64,000 nucleotides of DNA, from assembly GCA_035578155.1 (NCBI GenBank), contig JAPWDM010000005.1:21388877-21452876 (forward strand). The letters are read 5' to 3'. This document shows, piece after piece, positions 25,841 through 37,904 of this stretch (position 1 is its first letter; each line of letters starts with the position of its first letter). This DNA comes from Brachynemurus nebulosus. Its lineage: Eukaryota > Arthropoda > Insecta > Neuroptera > Myrmeleontidae. A program made the translations under genes and the position numbers. The notes under the pieces are model-generated. The model did no database searches, was not told the DNA's origin, and was given only the letters and a program-made list of their open reading frames with translations.

Positions 25841-26245
25841 ATACCCCTGTCGCAGCATCTGCGTAACATAACGAATTTCCAAATATTAGATACTAGTGGA
25901 TATCATAATATAACAAACTGTATTCACCTAAGCGAGTTTAACTCTTTAACAGTGAAAACAATTTCAGAATCAGTTGAGTAGTTTGCTTTTGTCGTTTTTC
26001 CGTCTCGAGGACCCTGGTGGATTTCATATTCGTTATATTATATGGATATAATATAGCGTATATCCATTCAAAATAGTTGAACTTTTTAACGGTGAAAAGA
26101 TTTTCGGCATTGGTTGGGTAGTTAATTTTTAGCACCTTTGGGACCCCAGGACTCTGGTGGACCTCACAAAACATAAACTAAATTCATCTAAAATAGCTTA
26201 GCTCCCTAACAGTGAGCAAATTTTCAAAATCGGTCATATCTACCT
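25841..26245 (-). repeat. 120-bp array remnant with family A terminus, left arm
   Basis: ATACCCCTGTCGCAGCATCT followed by GCGTAACATAACGAATTTCC is the inverse of the terminus at 19230-19269. It is followed by about three inverse 120-bp-type units containing GACCCTGGTGGA, AACAGTGAAAA and TTTTCAAAATCGGTC. It is thus a relative of the 17556-19270 array lying just beyond the gene's 3' end. Confidence 0.8.
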
Positions 26246-26699
26246 GAAAAGTTAGTTAATTTTTATTTTGAAAAGTTTTGTTATTGTATAATAACAATAA
26301 TAAAAACAATGAAGCATTTATCGTAAAGAAATTCAGAAAATTTCTTAATTTTTCTCAAAAACTAGTTTGCTTAGAAAATGGTTCAAAAGCTTAATCTCAT
26401 CTAATTTTTTGCGCTCTTTCCGATAATGTAGAAATGTTAACAAAATTTCTGAACTCTGACCGATTTTTGCAATATAGTTGAATTTCAGCAAAAAGTAAAA
26501 ATTGGATGTTTTGTTATAATAAATGAATTTCCGGAATGATGTCCGTTGACAATGTTAGAAATTGTTAGAGGATCCTAAATTTTAAAGAATATAATAAATT
26601 TGTGTAAATCGGGCCTGTAAAAACTCAATCCCCACCAGGCATGAAAAAAACACTTTAGTCCTGTGGCATATGGTATGAAATAACACTTTAGTCCTGTGG

Positions 26700-26832
<133 letters not shown>

Positions 26833-26971
26833 CAGGGTGTAAAGGAAATAACTCTTATCTTTTGAGGGGTGACGCGACTGTTAATTCCGAAGAAATTCCT
26901 GTGGTTTTAGTTTCTACAGGGTACTATGAGTCACCCCACAAAAGGACGAGAGTTATTTGTTTTACACCCTA
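26833..26971. mobile_element. Small TIR element inserted in the palindrome centre
   Basis: CAGGGTGTAAAGGAAATAAC at the left matches the inverse of GTTATTTGTTTTACACCCT at the right, flanked by TA. The 139-bp size and CAGGGTGT ends suit a mariner-type MITE. It is present only in the spacer, so it came after the inverted duplication. Confidence 0.75.
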
Positions 26972-26977
26972 TATATA

Positions 26978-27932
<955 letters not shown>

Positions 27933-28454
27933 ACAGGACTAAAGTGTTTTTTTCATGCCTAGTGGGGATTGAGTCTTTACAGGCCCGATTTACACCAATT
28001 TATTATATTCTTTAAAATTTAGGATCCTCTAACAATTTCTAACATTGTCAACGGACATCATTCCGGAAATTCATTTATTATAACAGAACATCCAATTTTT
28101 ACGAAATTTAGTGAAATGGTCAAAAGTCCCAAATTTTTGAATAAGTTCGTCAACCAAACACGTCCGATTTTTAGAAGGCAAAATTTTAGCCAGTTTTCGC
28201 CATTTTTGCTGAAATTCAACTATATTGCAAAAATTGGTCAGAGTTCAGAAATTTTGTTAACATTTCTACATTATCGGAAAGAGCGCAAAAAATTAGATGA
28301 GATTAAGCTTTTGAACCATTTTCTAAGCAAACTAGTTTTTGAGAAAAATTAAGAAATTTTCTGAATTTCTTTACGGTAAATGCTTCATTGTTTTTATTAT
28401 TGTTATTATACAATAACAAAACTTTTCAAAATAAAAATTAACTAACTTTTCAGG

Positions 28455-28858
28455 TAGATATGACCGATTTTGAAAATTTGCTCACTGTTAGGGAGCTAAG
28501 CTATTTTAGATGAATTTAGTTTATGTTTTGTGAGGTCCACCAGAGTCCTGGGGTCCCAAAGGTGCTAAAAATTAACTACCCAACCAATGCCGAAAATCTT
28601 TTCACCGTTAAAAAGTTCAACTATTTTGAATGGATATACGCTATATTATATCCATATAATATAACGAATATGAAATCCACCAGGGTCCTCGAGACGGAAA
28701 AACGACAAAAGCAAACTACTCAACTGATTCTGAAATTGTTTTCACTGTTAAAGAGTTAAACTCGCTTAGGTGAATACAGTTTGTTATATTATGATATCCA
28801 CTAGTATCTAATATTTGGAAATTCGTTATGTTACGCAGATGCTGCGACAGGGGTATTT
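28455..28858 (+). repeat. 120-bp array remnant with family A terminus, right arm
   Basis: Mirror copy of 25841-26245: about three array-type units (ACCGATTTTGAAAATTTGCT, GAGGTCCACCAGAGTCC) end in GGAAATTCGTTATGTTACGC and AGATGCTGCGACAGGGGTAT. Confidence 0.8.
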
Positions 28859-29120
28859 AATTTTTGAATATAGTAAATTTTATCAGTTGATTTCACTAAA
28901 ACAATTAAATGTAATTCAGTTAATTTCGTTTTCATTTTATTCAAATTTGAATCGAAAATTATAGTAAAGTTACGTGCATCTGCGGTACTACAAAACAGAT
29001 TTAAAGTTTTTGTACTTGCATGTTAGTCAAAGAAGAATCTCTTCGTTAGGAAATTGTTTTATGTAGGATTAATTACACTGCTGCAGTAGAAAATATGCCT
29101 GTTTAATTGCTCAAGAAAAT

Positions 29121-29126
29121 TTTATT
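29121..29126 (-). terminator. Polyadenylation signal AATAAA, right gene copy
   Basis: TTTATT on the + strand is AATAAA on the gene strand, mirroring the left copy's position 54 bp after the stop codon. Confidence 0.75.
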
Positions 29127-29180
29127 AAACCATTTCCCATACATTAATATACAAACAGTTGATACTAATAATTTAACAAT

Positions 29181-30237
29181 TTATGATGCGTTCATGCAAT
29201 CTATAATAGAGATACCCTGTTTGGTGACATTTTGCACGATATTATTGACTTCAGTGCCCATACATTTGGTCACTTCACCAACAGTGCTGAGTAACATTTT
29301 CATACAGCTAGTAGCCGTAGATGCTATTTCGCTGCCAACCGATACAGCTTGAGCAGCTTTTTTAGCACCCATTGTCCCCAACTTGAATGGTACTGTCGCC
29401 ATTCCGAACAACGATTTCAGGCCTTCTAAGATTTCGGAGATCTGCGTAGGAGTTTCAATTACTATTTGACCCATCTTTTCCGTAGCAGCTGAAAATTTCC
29501 TTATTATTTCCTCAGCTTCTTCCATTCGGTTAGTCACACATTTCCTGATTTCACCCATTGGATCTTCTGGCATCATGGATCCTTTGCCTTCCTTATCCAT
29601 ACATTCTTGCATTTTTTCAAAATTAGCCTTAGAGTCTTTCATACTTTCATCTATCTTGTTCTTTCCTTCTTCGATGGCACCGTACAACATTTTCGCGGCT
29701 TTTTTTACTGCTGGTTTCATTGTGCCCGTAAATTTCTTCACTGTCTCCATAGCCATACTCTTGATGGTTTCTGTCATCTTTGGGGTCTTATCCAGAATTT
29801 CTTTGACTTCCTTTTGCAAGTTTTCCAACATTCCATCCATTTTATCCGTACCTTTTGCCATTTCCTTTTTTAATTTATCGGCGGCCCATTCACCAACATT
29901 AGTTGGTGTGTCGTCATCTTTGTTCTGTACGTTGGCCGTGGCCGTTGGAATATACTCCTTTGGCGCTTCGGTTTTAATCAAAGTTCCACAATCGTCAGCC
30001 TGTTTTTATTTTAAATAATTTAATGTTTTTGTAAAAAATTAGAAGTGCAGATACACATAATAAATTCGATCATAGCAGGATGTTTGCTGTCTGATAATGT
30101 AATTATTTCCTATATTTTGTTTATTGTGTTTAGCATATGAATCTGTTCTGCAAAACAGAGAAGGAAATATGGTGTTCATTCCAGGTGTTCATATTCCAGA
30201 CAAAATAAAAAACTATATATAGGTATTGATAGGTATA

Positions 30238-30316
<79 letters not shown>

Positions 30317-31212
30317 ATGAACACCATATTCCCTTCTCTGTTTTGCAGAACAGATTCATATTCCAAACACAATAAACAAAATATACCGTTTTACCACTAG
30401 TGAATTATCTTATTTGTTTAGCAACCAACTCTTATTATCTTTTTCTCTGATAAGATTTTACGGTATGATTTAGAATTGAATTCTTGTGTTAAAATCAAGA
30501 TATTTATTCCAGTATAACGGTTCATGTGCGTATGAAATGTTTATATGAGACACTATAATGGTAGTGAGGAGAAAAGTTAACGATACCTAATCTGAAAAGT
30601 TAAACGTTTTTTAGAAGAATTCATTCAGTATACTAATGGTTTCAAGATTTTTCATTTTTTATACCTATAGAAACTGCTAAGCAAATGAATGTCTTTAAAA
30701 ACGTTTAACATTTAAATTGACCATTAATTTTTCTTTTCGCTACTATCGTGCTGTCCCATAAACATGCCATACACACTGTTATATTGAAACAAATGTTATA
30801 ATGTTATAATGTCCCATTCTAAATCGTCGTGTAAAATTTTATCAAAATTCACCAAAAAAAAAAATTATGAAAGCTAATAATATTAAACCCTGTTTAATGC
30901 GTTTTCCACAATGCAAAATTTATTCCTTAAAGGAATTTAATTTGTAGAACTACTAATCCAAAAATACTCCAGTTGGGCTATATACCCTGCGTAATTTTGC
31001 CAGTTGACAAATTTATTCCAAAAAATACAAACCTCTAGCCAGAGGAACGTTGCTTATATTTTAGTGTTTTCATTTATATATCAGTTACAGTACTTAGTTG
31101 CAGTATCAGTTGCAGAGGTCTTTATGATCGAATTCACAGAGTAATTTGTTTTTAAAGTACTTACCAAGCTCAGGGCGAACAGAGTTAAACAAACGAAAAA
31201 GAAAATTTTCAT
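29181..31212 (-). CDS. Small secreted Lys/Met-rich helical protein, two exons, right copy
   Basis: Exons on the minus strand are 31212-31165 and 29999-29181, with a GT-AG intron of 1165 bp. The encoded 288-residue precursor is the same as that of the left copy (23471-25516), including the signal peptide, six mature cysteines and NVT site. The only coding difference I found is a synonymous Leu codon in exon 1 (CTG here, CTA there). The intron and 5' flank carry several substitutions and a shorter (TA)n. The two genes converge, with 3.7 kb between stop codons. Promoter and polyadenylation signals are intact in both, so both may be expressed. Protein function is unknown. Confidence 0.9.
30112..30385. 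mobile_element. MITE with ~70-bp inverted repeats in the intron, right copy
   Basis: Mirror of 24298-24586, with the same TIRs and a shorter central (TA)n (30235-30313). Confidence 0.85.
30235..30313. repeat. (TA)n microsatellite in intron, right copy
   Basis: TA run with one ATGTAT interruption near its start. Confidence 0.93.
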
Positions 31213-31272
31213 TTTGAACTTTTAAATTTTTCTGTTGTATATGAATTTCAATTCAGATTGAACTTAAATTCG

Positions 31273-31308
31273 AACTGATTTGCAACCATTTCGATACGGC
31301 TTATATAC
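31273..31308 (-). promoter_or_regulatory. TATA box and TCAGT initiator, right gene copy
   Basis: CTTATATAC at 31300-31308 is GTATATAAG on the gene strand, and AACTGA at 31273-31278 is the TCAGTT initiator; spacing is as in the left copy. Confidence 0.8.
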
Positions 31309-32102
31309 TGATGGAAAACTATTTTTCATAATTCATTTTGCACACTTGTGTAAATATTTGTCAACTTCTGTATTTACCTTAACTTTTTGTTATTTAATTA
31401 AATATTTGCAATAGGTAAACGATTATCTAGAAATTAAATTTTTTGAATAGATGATGAAATAAGATTATTTCTTACGACGGTGGTAGTTACAATATTAGTT
31501 CGATCAATACAGAATGGTTTCGGATGGAAGAGAATCACTAACTGAATTTCATTTTGTTATTATAACGAGCGAATTGGTTTAAAATATTATTCAAAATTTG
31601 TAAGTAAAACATAATCCTTGCTATTTTTAGTCTAATTTAATATTTCTATTTAATTTTAGGATACTAAAGATGATATCGATTGATTAAATGTTTTGAATAA
31701 TTTCAAATGGGATATACAGGATTAGAAGCGAAGAAAGAGGCACATTTTCAATAATTTTTTTAAAGAAACATTGTATGCAATCGAACTGAAACTTTTTGCA
31801 CATTATTTATCACACATTCCTGTAAGTATCAAAAAAATGTTATTTTTCTTTTGCCCGATGACGATGCTTTTAATACGTAGTGTCAAAGTTGACGCTTAAA
31901 CAAATGACACACAGCACACAGCTTCAGTGGGTGGTCAGAAATTAGAAAGTCAAATGGGGTTTTTAAGAAAAAAAATTTTCTAAGTCTCTAAACTTATATT
32001 ACATCCATTCAGAAGCAAATACACTGCCAATGCGGTGTGGCACACAGCTTCCTCGTACTCGTAAAAGACTTTAAAACAGTATTCTACCAAATATACATAT
32101 TA

Positions 32103-32529
32103 GTTAGTAAGTTAGTTAGTTTTATTTGTTCAAAACAATACAGTTTATAACAAAGAATTCGTTTATAATACAATTTAGTTAGTACAGACGTGTTAGATAT
32201 TATAAATGAAAAATATACGAAATTTCAATAAATTAATAGATTTATACTTTGGCAACTCAAAATTAAAATTTTTAACTTTATAATTGTGTATGGAAGAATC
32301 TGAATGACTGTCTCTTTTTATGTGTGAGAGAAAGCAAATTTCTTTTTATTTACGCGACAAACTATTTTTCAAATATACTTAAACAACAATATTCTTTTCA
32401 TCGTAAAATAGACAGTACAAGTCATAGATACCCATGAACCTTTTTTATTGACTGTTTTTTTTTTCATTCCAATTTAGAATTCCCAAAAGTATCATCCAAG
32501 ATGCCAGAAAATAATTATCAAGCCATTTG
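32103..32529. other. Spacer right of palindrome, nothing recognised
   Basis: Starts with a short GTTA simple repeat at the breakpoint; otherwise AT-rich with no recognised feature. Confidence 0.45.
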
Positions 32530-32533
32530 GTTT

Positions 32534-32660
32534 AGGGATGGAAAAGGCGCGCGCAAAATCGATTCTCGACTTTAAAATCGACTTTCATTTTTTCGATTCT
32601 CAAAGTCGATTAATTGACTCTGAAAGTCGACTTAAATCGACTTTTCAAAAATTTATTAGT
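32534..32660 (+). mobile_element. hAT-like left end with GTCGA subterminal repeats
   Basis: TTAGGGATGGAAAAGGCGCG followed by repeated TCGATT/GTCGACTT motifs looks like the 5' end of a hAT element, similar in design to the ends at 1224 and 45155. No matching right end or target duplication was found, so it is a fragment. Confidence 0.45.
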
Positions 32661-32845
32661 TTATTTATAGAAACTATTAAGTATATATGTGTACTTTAAA
32701 CAATTTGTTCTGTATTAAGTATCTTTTAAACAATTTATTAAATAATGAACATATAATTTTTAAGAATTTAACAAGAGATAATTTATCAATAAATTGCACG
32801 CGATTGGCGTTGAACATTAAAATTAAAATTAAAATGGATAGTAGA

Positions 32846-33143
32846 ATTAATGGGTCGATTCGTATCGGTGTAAGCCAAAGTCGCTTGCACTCATTTTCAA
32901 TCAGTTTGCACTTGTTTTGATATATACATCGACGTATACGCTGTATACACCGGTATACAGCGTATACGGTATACGATATATACCGAACGCTAATACTTGA
33001 CCCTTCTCTCTAGAACATGGAAAGTGAGACAGGAATATACAGAAATGTCGAAAGCAAGCCAAATGTGATTCAAAACAAGTGCAAATTGATTCAAAATGAG
33101 TGCAAGCGGCTTTGGCTTACACCAATACGAATCGGCCCAATGT
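32846..33143. mobile_element. Foldback element with ~75-bp inverted repeats
   Basis: TGGGTCGATTCGTATCGGTG, TAAGCCAAAGTCGCTTGCAC and the following CACTTGTTTTGA are mirrored on the right as TCAAAACAAGTGCAAATTGA ... CAATACGAATCGGCCCA. Its centre contains an unusual alternating purine-pyrimidine palindrome (32934-32967). No target duplication is secure. Confidence 0.78.
32934..32967. repeat. Perfect 15-bp-arm palindrome of GTATAC/GCGTATAC type
   Basis: GTATACGCTGTATAC and GTATACAGCGTATAC are perfect inverse arms around ACCG. The stretch and its continuation (GGTATACGATATATACC) are strongly alternating purine-pyrimidine. Confidence 0.9.
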
Positions 33144-33459
33144 TAAGCAACTGTTTAATTAATAGCGGGTTTACATTTGCAATGATTTGCTGGCGCTCCT
33201 TTTAAGTTTGCATGTCTGTAAAGTTTACACTACTTGCACGTCCGTTTACACATCATTCGCATGGTATATAATTTGGTAAGTACTGCACAGGTCACAAATG
33301 GCTGATATGTAACTGTCATATATAGTTTTCATTTGTATCTAAATGTAAAGCAACCAATGAATTAGAAGAGATAAAAACATAATAGATACCCGAAAGTGAT
33401 ATTCAGACCTGAATAAATGCGTAAAAATGACATTCAATTATTTTTAAAATAATCCTTAA
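33144..33459. other. Spacer, nothing recognised
   Basis: AT-rich sequence with no recognisable frame or repeat boundary. Confidence 0.4.
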
Positions 33460-33594
33460 TTAAACTTTGGTTGATTCGAAAGGTGATGGCTTTGAACTTT
33501 TGCCCCCAAATGTTACCAAAGGTTTACAACTGGATTGAGATGGTGTCTGTAATTTTTGTTATATGACTGTCCAAATACTTTTGACTAGCCACTG
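33460..33594 (-). mobile_element. Tc1/mariner-like right end, truncated
   Basis: ACTGTCCAAATACTTTTGAC followed by TAGCCACTG, then TA, is the inverse of the Tc1-type end CAGTGGCTAGTCAAAAGTAT...TTGGACAG, with a TA target. The other TIR and any transposase are absent. Confidence 0.6.
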
Positions 33595-34440
33595 TATGTT
33601 TTGAGAGCGCCGACTTAAAAATGTAGTTTTGAATAATATGCGTTTAAAGTGTTTTTCGAATTTTTTTGTATTAAAATCGATTAAATCCAAAGAATTTGTT
33701 TACATTTATTTAGTCTTGTATTCCATGATCATACAAATGTCAGGTGTATTTTAAATTAAGGACTTGAACTTCAACTAGGTACAGAATAATTGCTTGAATA
33801 ACAGGAGAAATGGCCAATCGAATTATAGGTATATAAATAAGTTGAATATTGATCTTTCGCTTAAATGAAAATTCATTCATTTTGACAAATAATTGTTGCG
33901 TAATGATTAATTATTGTTCAATTAGCATTTGAATGTGAAAATTCATTTTTTTTAACAATATTTTATAGGGATACGTTTTATTATTGTCTATTACAACAAA
34001 AAAATCATTTTATTTAAATATTTTGATTGACACGCTCTAAATATTGATTTAAACAGACAACTAACTCATCTATGGAGCACTCGGTCATCATCATAGAGTA
34101 CCTAGCGATCTAGTAGATACGCCAAATTAATTCGGTATTGTCAGAATAGTTGTCAGTCGCCAACAGACAATTATATTCGACCTCATATAAATTAATGTGA
34201 ATATAAATGGTAATTATTTGGTATCGATGTAATGTATGTGTTGTAATTGCATTAAATAATACGTAAGTATTTATCTAACTAGATTTCGTCGAGTGGATGA
34301 GGGAAGGAGAGAAGTAAAACAACCACACATAACATACAAAATAATGTCTTATAGATTTGCTTGTACTTTTACACATTAAATTGATGTATTTTTCGATGGA
34401 ATTTATATAAATACCTATAACTAAATTATAATAAAGACTG
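33595..34440. other. AT-rich spacer, nothing recognised
   Basis: No structure supported by the sequence. Confidence 0.4.
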
Positions 34441-34985
34441 ACAAAGAAAGGTATCCAACTGTATCTCTCAAAAATTTTTGAAACTTTGGTGGATTGTAGA
34501 TCTTATTAAAACTAATCCAAAGTGGTTTAAGGAGGTGGAACTCACTCCTGAAAATTAGAGCTTTTTTCAATTTTCTTAAATATCTTGGAAATGGTAAGAG
34601 CTTTGGTAGGGAAACTACATATATTTGTAAATGGCACTTTAAGATCTTTATTATGATACCAAAATTAAAGTTATAAAATCATTGGGGTTTCATCCCCTAC
34701 CTCCAACCCCTAATTTTTTCAGGTATTTTTTGGTAAAAGAGGAGACTGTTATGTGTAAATAAAAGAATTTTTAATTAATATGTTTTATATCGCACCAGTT
34801 TATTTCTGTTGCATAAATACACCCTTTGCTAATATTAACTTGGGAAAAATTTTAACTTTTTGATTTAATAATGAGCAAAAATTTGATCAAAGAATCTCTT
34901 ATTTTAGTAATGAATTGTTACAAACTTACAATATACTTTAAAATACATAATTTAGAAAGAAAAATACACTGCACCTCCCCCCCCC
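34441..34985 (+). repeat. Dispersed repeat D, copy 1
   Basis: It is present inverted at 41657-42236. Shared blocks include GGTATCCAACTGTATCTCTC, GGTGGATTGTAGATCTTATT, AATGGCACTTTAAGATCTTT, GAGGAGACTGTTATGTGTAA and ATACACTGCA, ending at a C-rich run. The copies differ by substitutions and small indels, so they are not a recent duplication. Class unknown. Confidence 0.85.
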
Positions 34986-35043
34986 CCAATACTTGACAAA
35001 TCCATCTATCTATACAAATCTATATTATAATTATTATAATTAT
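34986..35043. other. Short junction between repeat D and foldback
   Basis: AT-rich linker with no feature. Confidence 0.4.
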
Positions 35044-35530
35044 AATCCTACAAAACACAGATATTTGGGAATATCTGTACAAAAATGACGCCGAGAATAT
35101 TTTGTGTTAACACTTTAATGCATAAAAAAAGAGTTGAAATCCATTGTTATGCCGAGAATAGGTAGGTGTAAATAATTATGCTTTGGTACAGGGACTATTT
35201 AAAAAAATAATCCAAAAGAAAAAATTACAACAAATTTCCGGAATGAAAACTTTTGTTGTACTTGGCTCAAATTTTTTTTACTTTTATTCAATATCAAGCA
35301 AAAATTAGAGCCGAGAACAACAAAAGTTTTCATTCCGGAAATTTGTTTGTAATTTTTTTCTTTTGGAATATTTTTTTAAATAGTCCCTGTACCAAAGCAT
35401 AATTATTTACACCTATTCTCGGCATAACAATGGATTTCAACTCTTTTTTTAAGCATTAAAGTGTTAACACAAAATATTCTCGGCGTCATTTTTGTACAGA
35501 TATTCCCAAATATCTGTGTTTTGTAGGATT
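35044..35530. mobile_element. Foldback MITE with ~220-bp near-perfect inverted repeats
   Basis: AATCCTACAAAACACAGATA at the left is exactly mirrored at the right end (TATCTGTGTTTTGTAGGATT). The arms stay almost identical over about 220 bp, including GATATTTGGGAATATCTGTA, TGACGCCGAGAATATTTTGT and TTCCGGAATGAAAACTTTTG, leaving only about 45 bp as a loop. Transcribed, it would form one long hairpin. TA-rich flanks suggest a TA target but this is uncertain. Confidence 0.9.
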
Positions 35531-36040
35531 TAACTTATTTTTGTTTTGCTTTTTGTTAAACAGTAAAATATTTACAGCTTTCTACTGGTGCATAATGTAT
35601 ATATTTTCTACATCTGTTAAAATATACCTTAAATTTTCATCACTCTGTATAAACTGTAGACCAGCAGTTTCCAAACTGGGAGGCGCGCAATGTCCACCAG
35701 GAGGGCGCAGGTTAATTGCAAATATCGTCGTCATTTTGATAAAATCATGGTTTTAAGAATAAGCGCGCAAATATAATTACCAAATAATGGACATTTTATG
35801 TTAAGGAGTTACATACATGGGTCTTTTTTAGCAAAAAAAACAGTATTTTGTGATTTTTTTTTTACAAGGTAAGAAAATATAATTTATTTCAACTTTTGGC
35901 ATATTATAAATTATTTTGGGACACTGAAAAAATTTCCGTGAAAAAAAAAATAATTAGGCCATTGACAGCTAGTTTTTGAAAATAACTGATTTTTTTGCCG
36001 TAGGCAGAGTAACTCGTGAAATTCTGACCTAAAATAAAAT

Positions 36041-36396
36041 CCCCTGTCGCAGCAACCTACATAACATAACGAATTTCCGTTTAAAAATATTAGTTTTTCT
36101 CGGAAACTATAGAATGATAGTCTAAAGACCTTTTTTATGTGATTTTTTCTCCTCTTTTCGATGGCGTAAAAAATTACGCAAAAATTTTTGAATAAGGGGA
36201 AATTTTGGCAAAAAACTAATTTTTCCTACGTAAATTGCCCAAAAAACTATGTATCCGGCATCGGACGTGTCTGGCTAACGAACTTGTCTAACGGTATGGG
36301 ACTTTTAATATTTTCACCAAATTTCGAAAAAACAGGACATTTCGTTCGAGAGTTATCGTCCGGACACACACACACACACACACATACAGATATATC

Positions 36397-36489
<93 letters not shown>

Positions 36490-36620
36490 TAAATATAAAA
36501 ATTTTAGTGAATAATATTTTCGGTTTCTAGGGACCTCAAAACAAATTTCTGCCATAGTCCCGGGTTCAAGTCGCGTCGTGACAGTGGCTGTAATAGCTGA
36601 ATTCCATTCTGGAAATTCTG
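36041..36620 (+). repeat. Dispersed family A, copy nested in hAT
   Basis: It begins CCCCTGTCGCAGCAACC...ATAACGAATTTCC, continues through GGCATCGGACGTGTCTGGCT and TTCGTTCGAGAGTTATCGTC, a (CA)n then (TA)n tract, then TTTTAGTGAATAATATTTTC, AGTCCCGGGTTCAAGTCGCG and ends at GGAAATTC. Start and end carry the inverse pair GAATTTCC/GGAAATTC. Open frames through its (TA)n run are artefacts. Confidence 0.88.
36364..36484. repeat. (CA)n then (TA)n microsatellite in family A
   Basis: CA run 36364-36384 followed by a long TA run 36400-36484, at the conserved internal microsatellite position of the family. Confidence 0.93.
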
Positions 36621-36640
36621 AAAATTTTTTCTATTATTAG

Positions 36641-36830
36641 ATGCTTATGGCTTGTACTTGAACGAAAAATTACTGTTTCCGTTCATTACATCTCATTTTA
36701 TAAGTAGAAAGTCAATGAAAAAACACGAAAATTTTTACCAAAAATCAAAATTTTTTGTTTAAAAACACTGTCAAAAGTTGAAATTTCATTTTTTTAAATC
36801 CCTTTGTTCAAGTACAAGCCATAAGCTTTT
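36641..36830. repeat. Inverted repeat GCTTATGGCTTGTACTTGAA
   Basis: GCTTATGGCTTGTACTTGAA at about 36643 is mirrored as TTCAAGTACAAGCCATAAGC at about 36809, with a loop of about 145 bp, inside the hAT element. Confidence 0.8.
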
Positions 36831-37309
36831 ACTTATAGAAAAAAATTGCTAAAAGTTGGAATAAATTAGGTTTTTCTGCTAAAAAAAAGCCATGTAACTC
36901 TTAACAATGATTTTCCTGCTCGCTACTGTAGGTAATACTTTAACAATAACAATTCTCAAGCGGTCAGAGTCATGTTAGCGCGTAAGTATCGAATAACGTG
37001 TCTGATCAATGGTTTCCTCTCAAGTGTCGTATAGACCCGTCCGCCAAGAATGTGAGTCTTTTTTTCAGTCAAAAAAGTAATTTACGAATTGTTTATAAAT
37101 TTTTTCCAGAGCGGGGTAGGAGAGGTAAGGGGTGCGTTAGTGCACAAAGTTTGGAAACCGCTGCTGTAGACCAATCAGAATGTTATATTTGTAAAACATT
37201 CAAAAAATTATAATGGAAAGTAGGCGTTGAAATAGTATAATATTTGACTTAGCTGTACACTCGCGACGTCATTCGCGCATAAATTCAATGAGAAGTATAT
37301 AATAATTCT

Positions 37310-37640
37310 AGTTAATAAGTCTCTAACACTGACTGACCGACAGACAACGCACAGCCTAAACTGTTGGCTTTAGAAGAATGAAGTTTTGCACAGGAGTTCC
37401 CTATGTAACGTAGGTGAGCACTAAAAAAAGACTTTTGAAAATTCGTCCCTTAAGTGGATTAAATAGGGGATGAAAATTTGTATAGAAATTATTTATTTTT
37501 GAAGTTACTGATATATAAAAATATGTTACTATGGCTATTAATGTAAATAACTTATTTAATAACAAATCTTTAGCACTGACTGACATCCTGAGATGTTGCC
37601 GATGGTAAAGTCCATTTGTTTGGTATACAGCTAGTTATAA
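37310..37640 (-). repeat. Inverse copy of the 10690-11518 dispersed repeat
   Basis: It reads CACTGACTGACCGACAGACA, AGGAGTTCCCTATGTAACGT and AAATATGTTACTATGGCTAT, ending in GACTGACATCCTGAGATGTT GCCGATGG and CAGCTAG. It is the same family as 11021-11518 but with a single unit and a better preserved CATCGGCAACATC head. Confidence 0.78.
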
Positions 37641-37904
37641 AGAATTTGCATAGAAAAATAGTTTTGCGTAATACATGCGCATCCTCAAAATGGTTTTTGT
37701 ATTTTCCCAAGGGAAGGAGATATTTTCCCGAAAATAAAATTATCTCCTAGGTATGCAGATGCCATGTCTTAAGACAAATGTCTGTGTCGCTCATGTCGTA
37801 TCTGCTGTGTCGCATCTGCTAGGTGTGCAGCCGGGCTTAAGGTAGGCTAATTATTTCTCTACGCGAAAACCGAGTCTTCTCAAACTTTTTTCATTCATGA
37901 CCCA
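37641..37904. other. Decayed repeat text, unassigned
   Basis: Contains TTTCCCAAGGGAAGGAGATATTT and TCCCGAAAATAAAATTATCT, of the same style as 19300-19700. No gene. Confidence 0.4.

Larger units (their letters stand above)
35662..37163. mobile_element. hAT element with perfect 8-bp target duplication
   Basis: The left end CAGCAGTTTCCAAACT and right end AGTTTGGAAACCGCTG are inverse, and the element is flanked by perfect CTGTAGAC duplications at 35654-35661 and 37164-37171. CAG...CTG ends and the 8-bp duplication are classic hAT. There is no transposase. A family A repeat (36041-36620) has inserted inside, accounting for over a third of its 1502 bp. Confidence 0.93.

Noticed and set aside
25938..26174. 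Identical 78-codon frames at 25938-26174 and 28523-28759
   Set aside because: Identity comes from the palindrome; the frames run through 120-bp array units and have no motif.
36188..36555. Open frames rich in Ile-Tyr on both strands (also at 9430, 16782, 18751, 24283, 26781, 30130, 48826)
   Set aside because: Produced by (TA)n tracts, which read IYIYIY in any frame.
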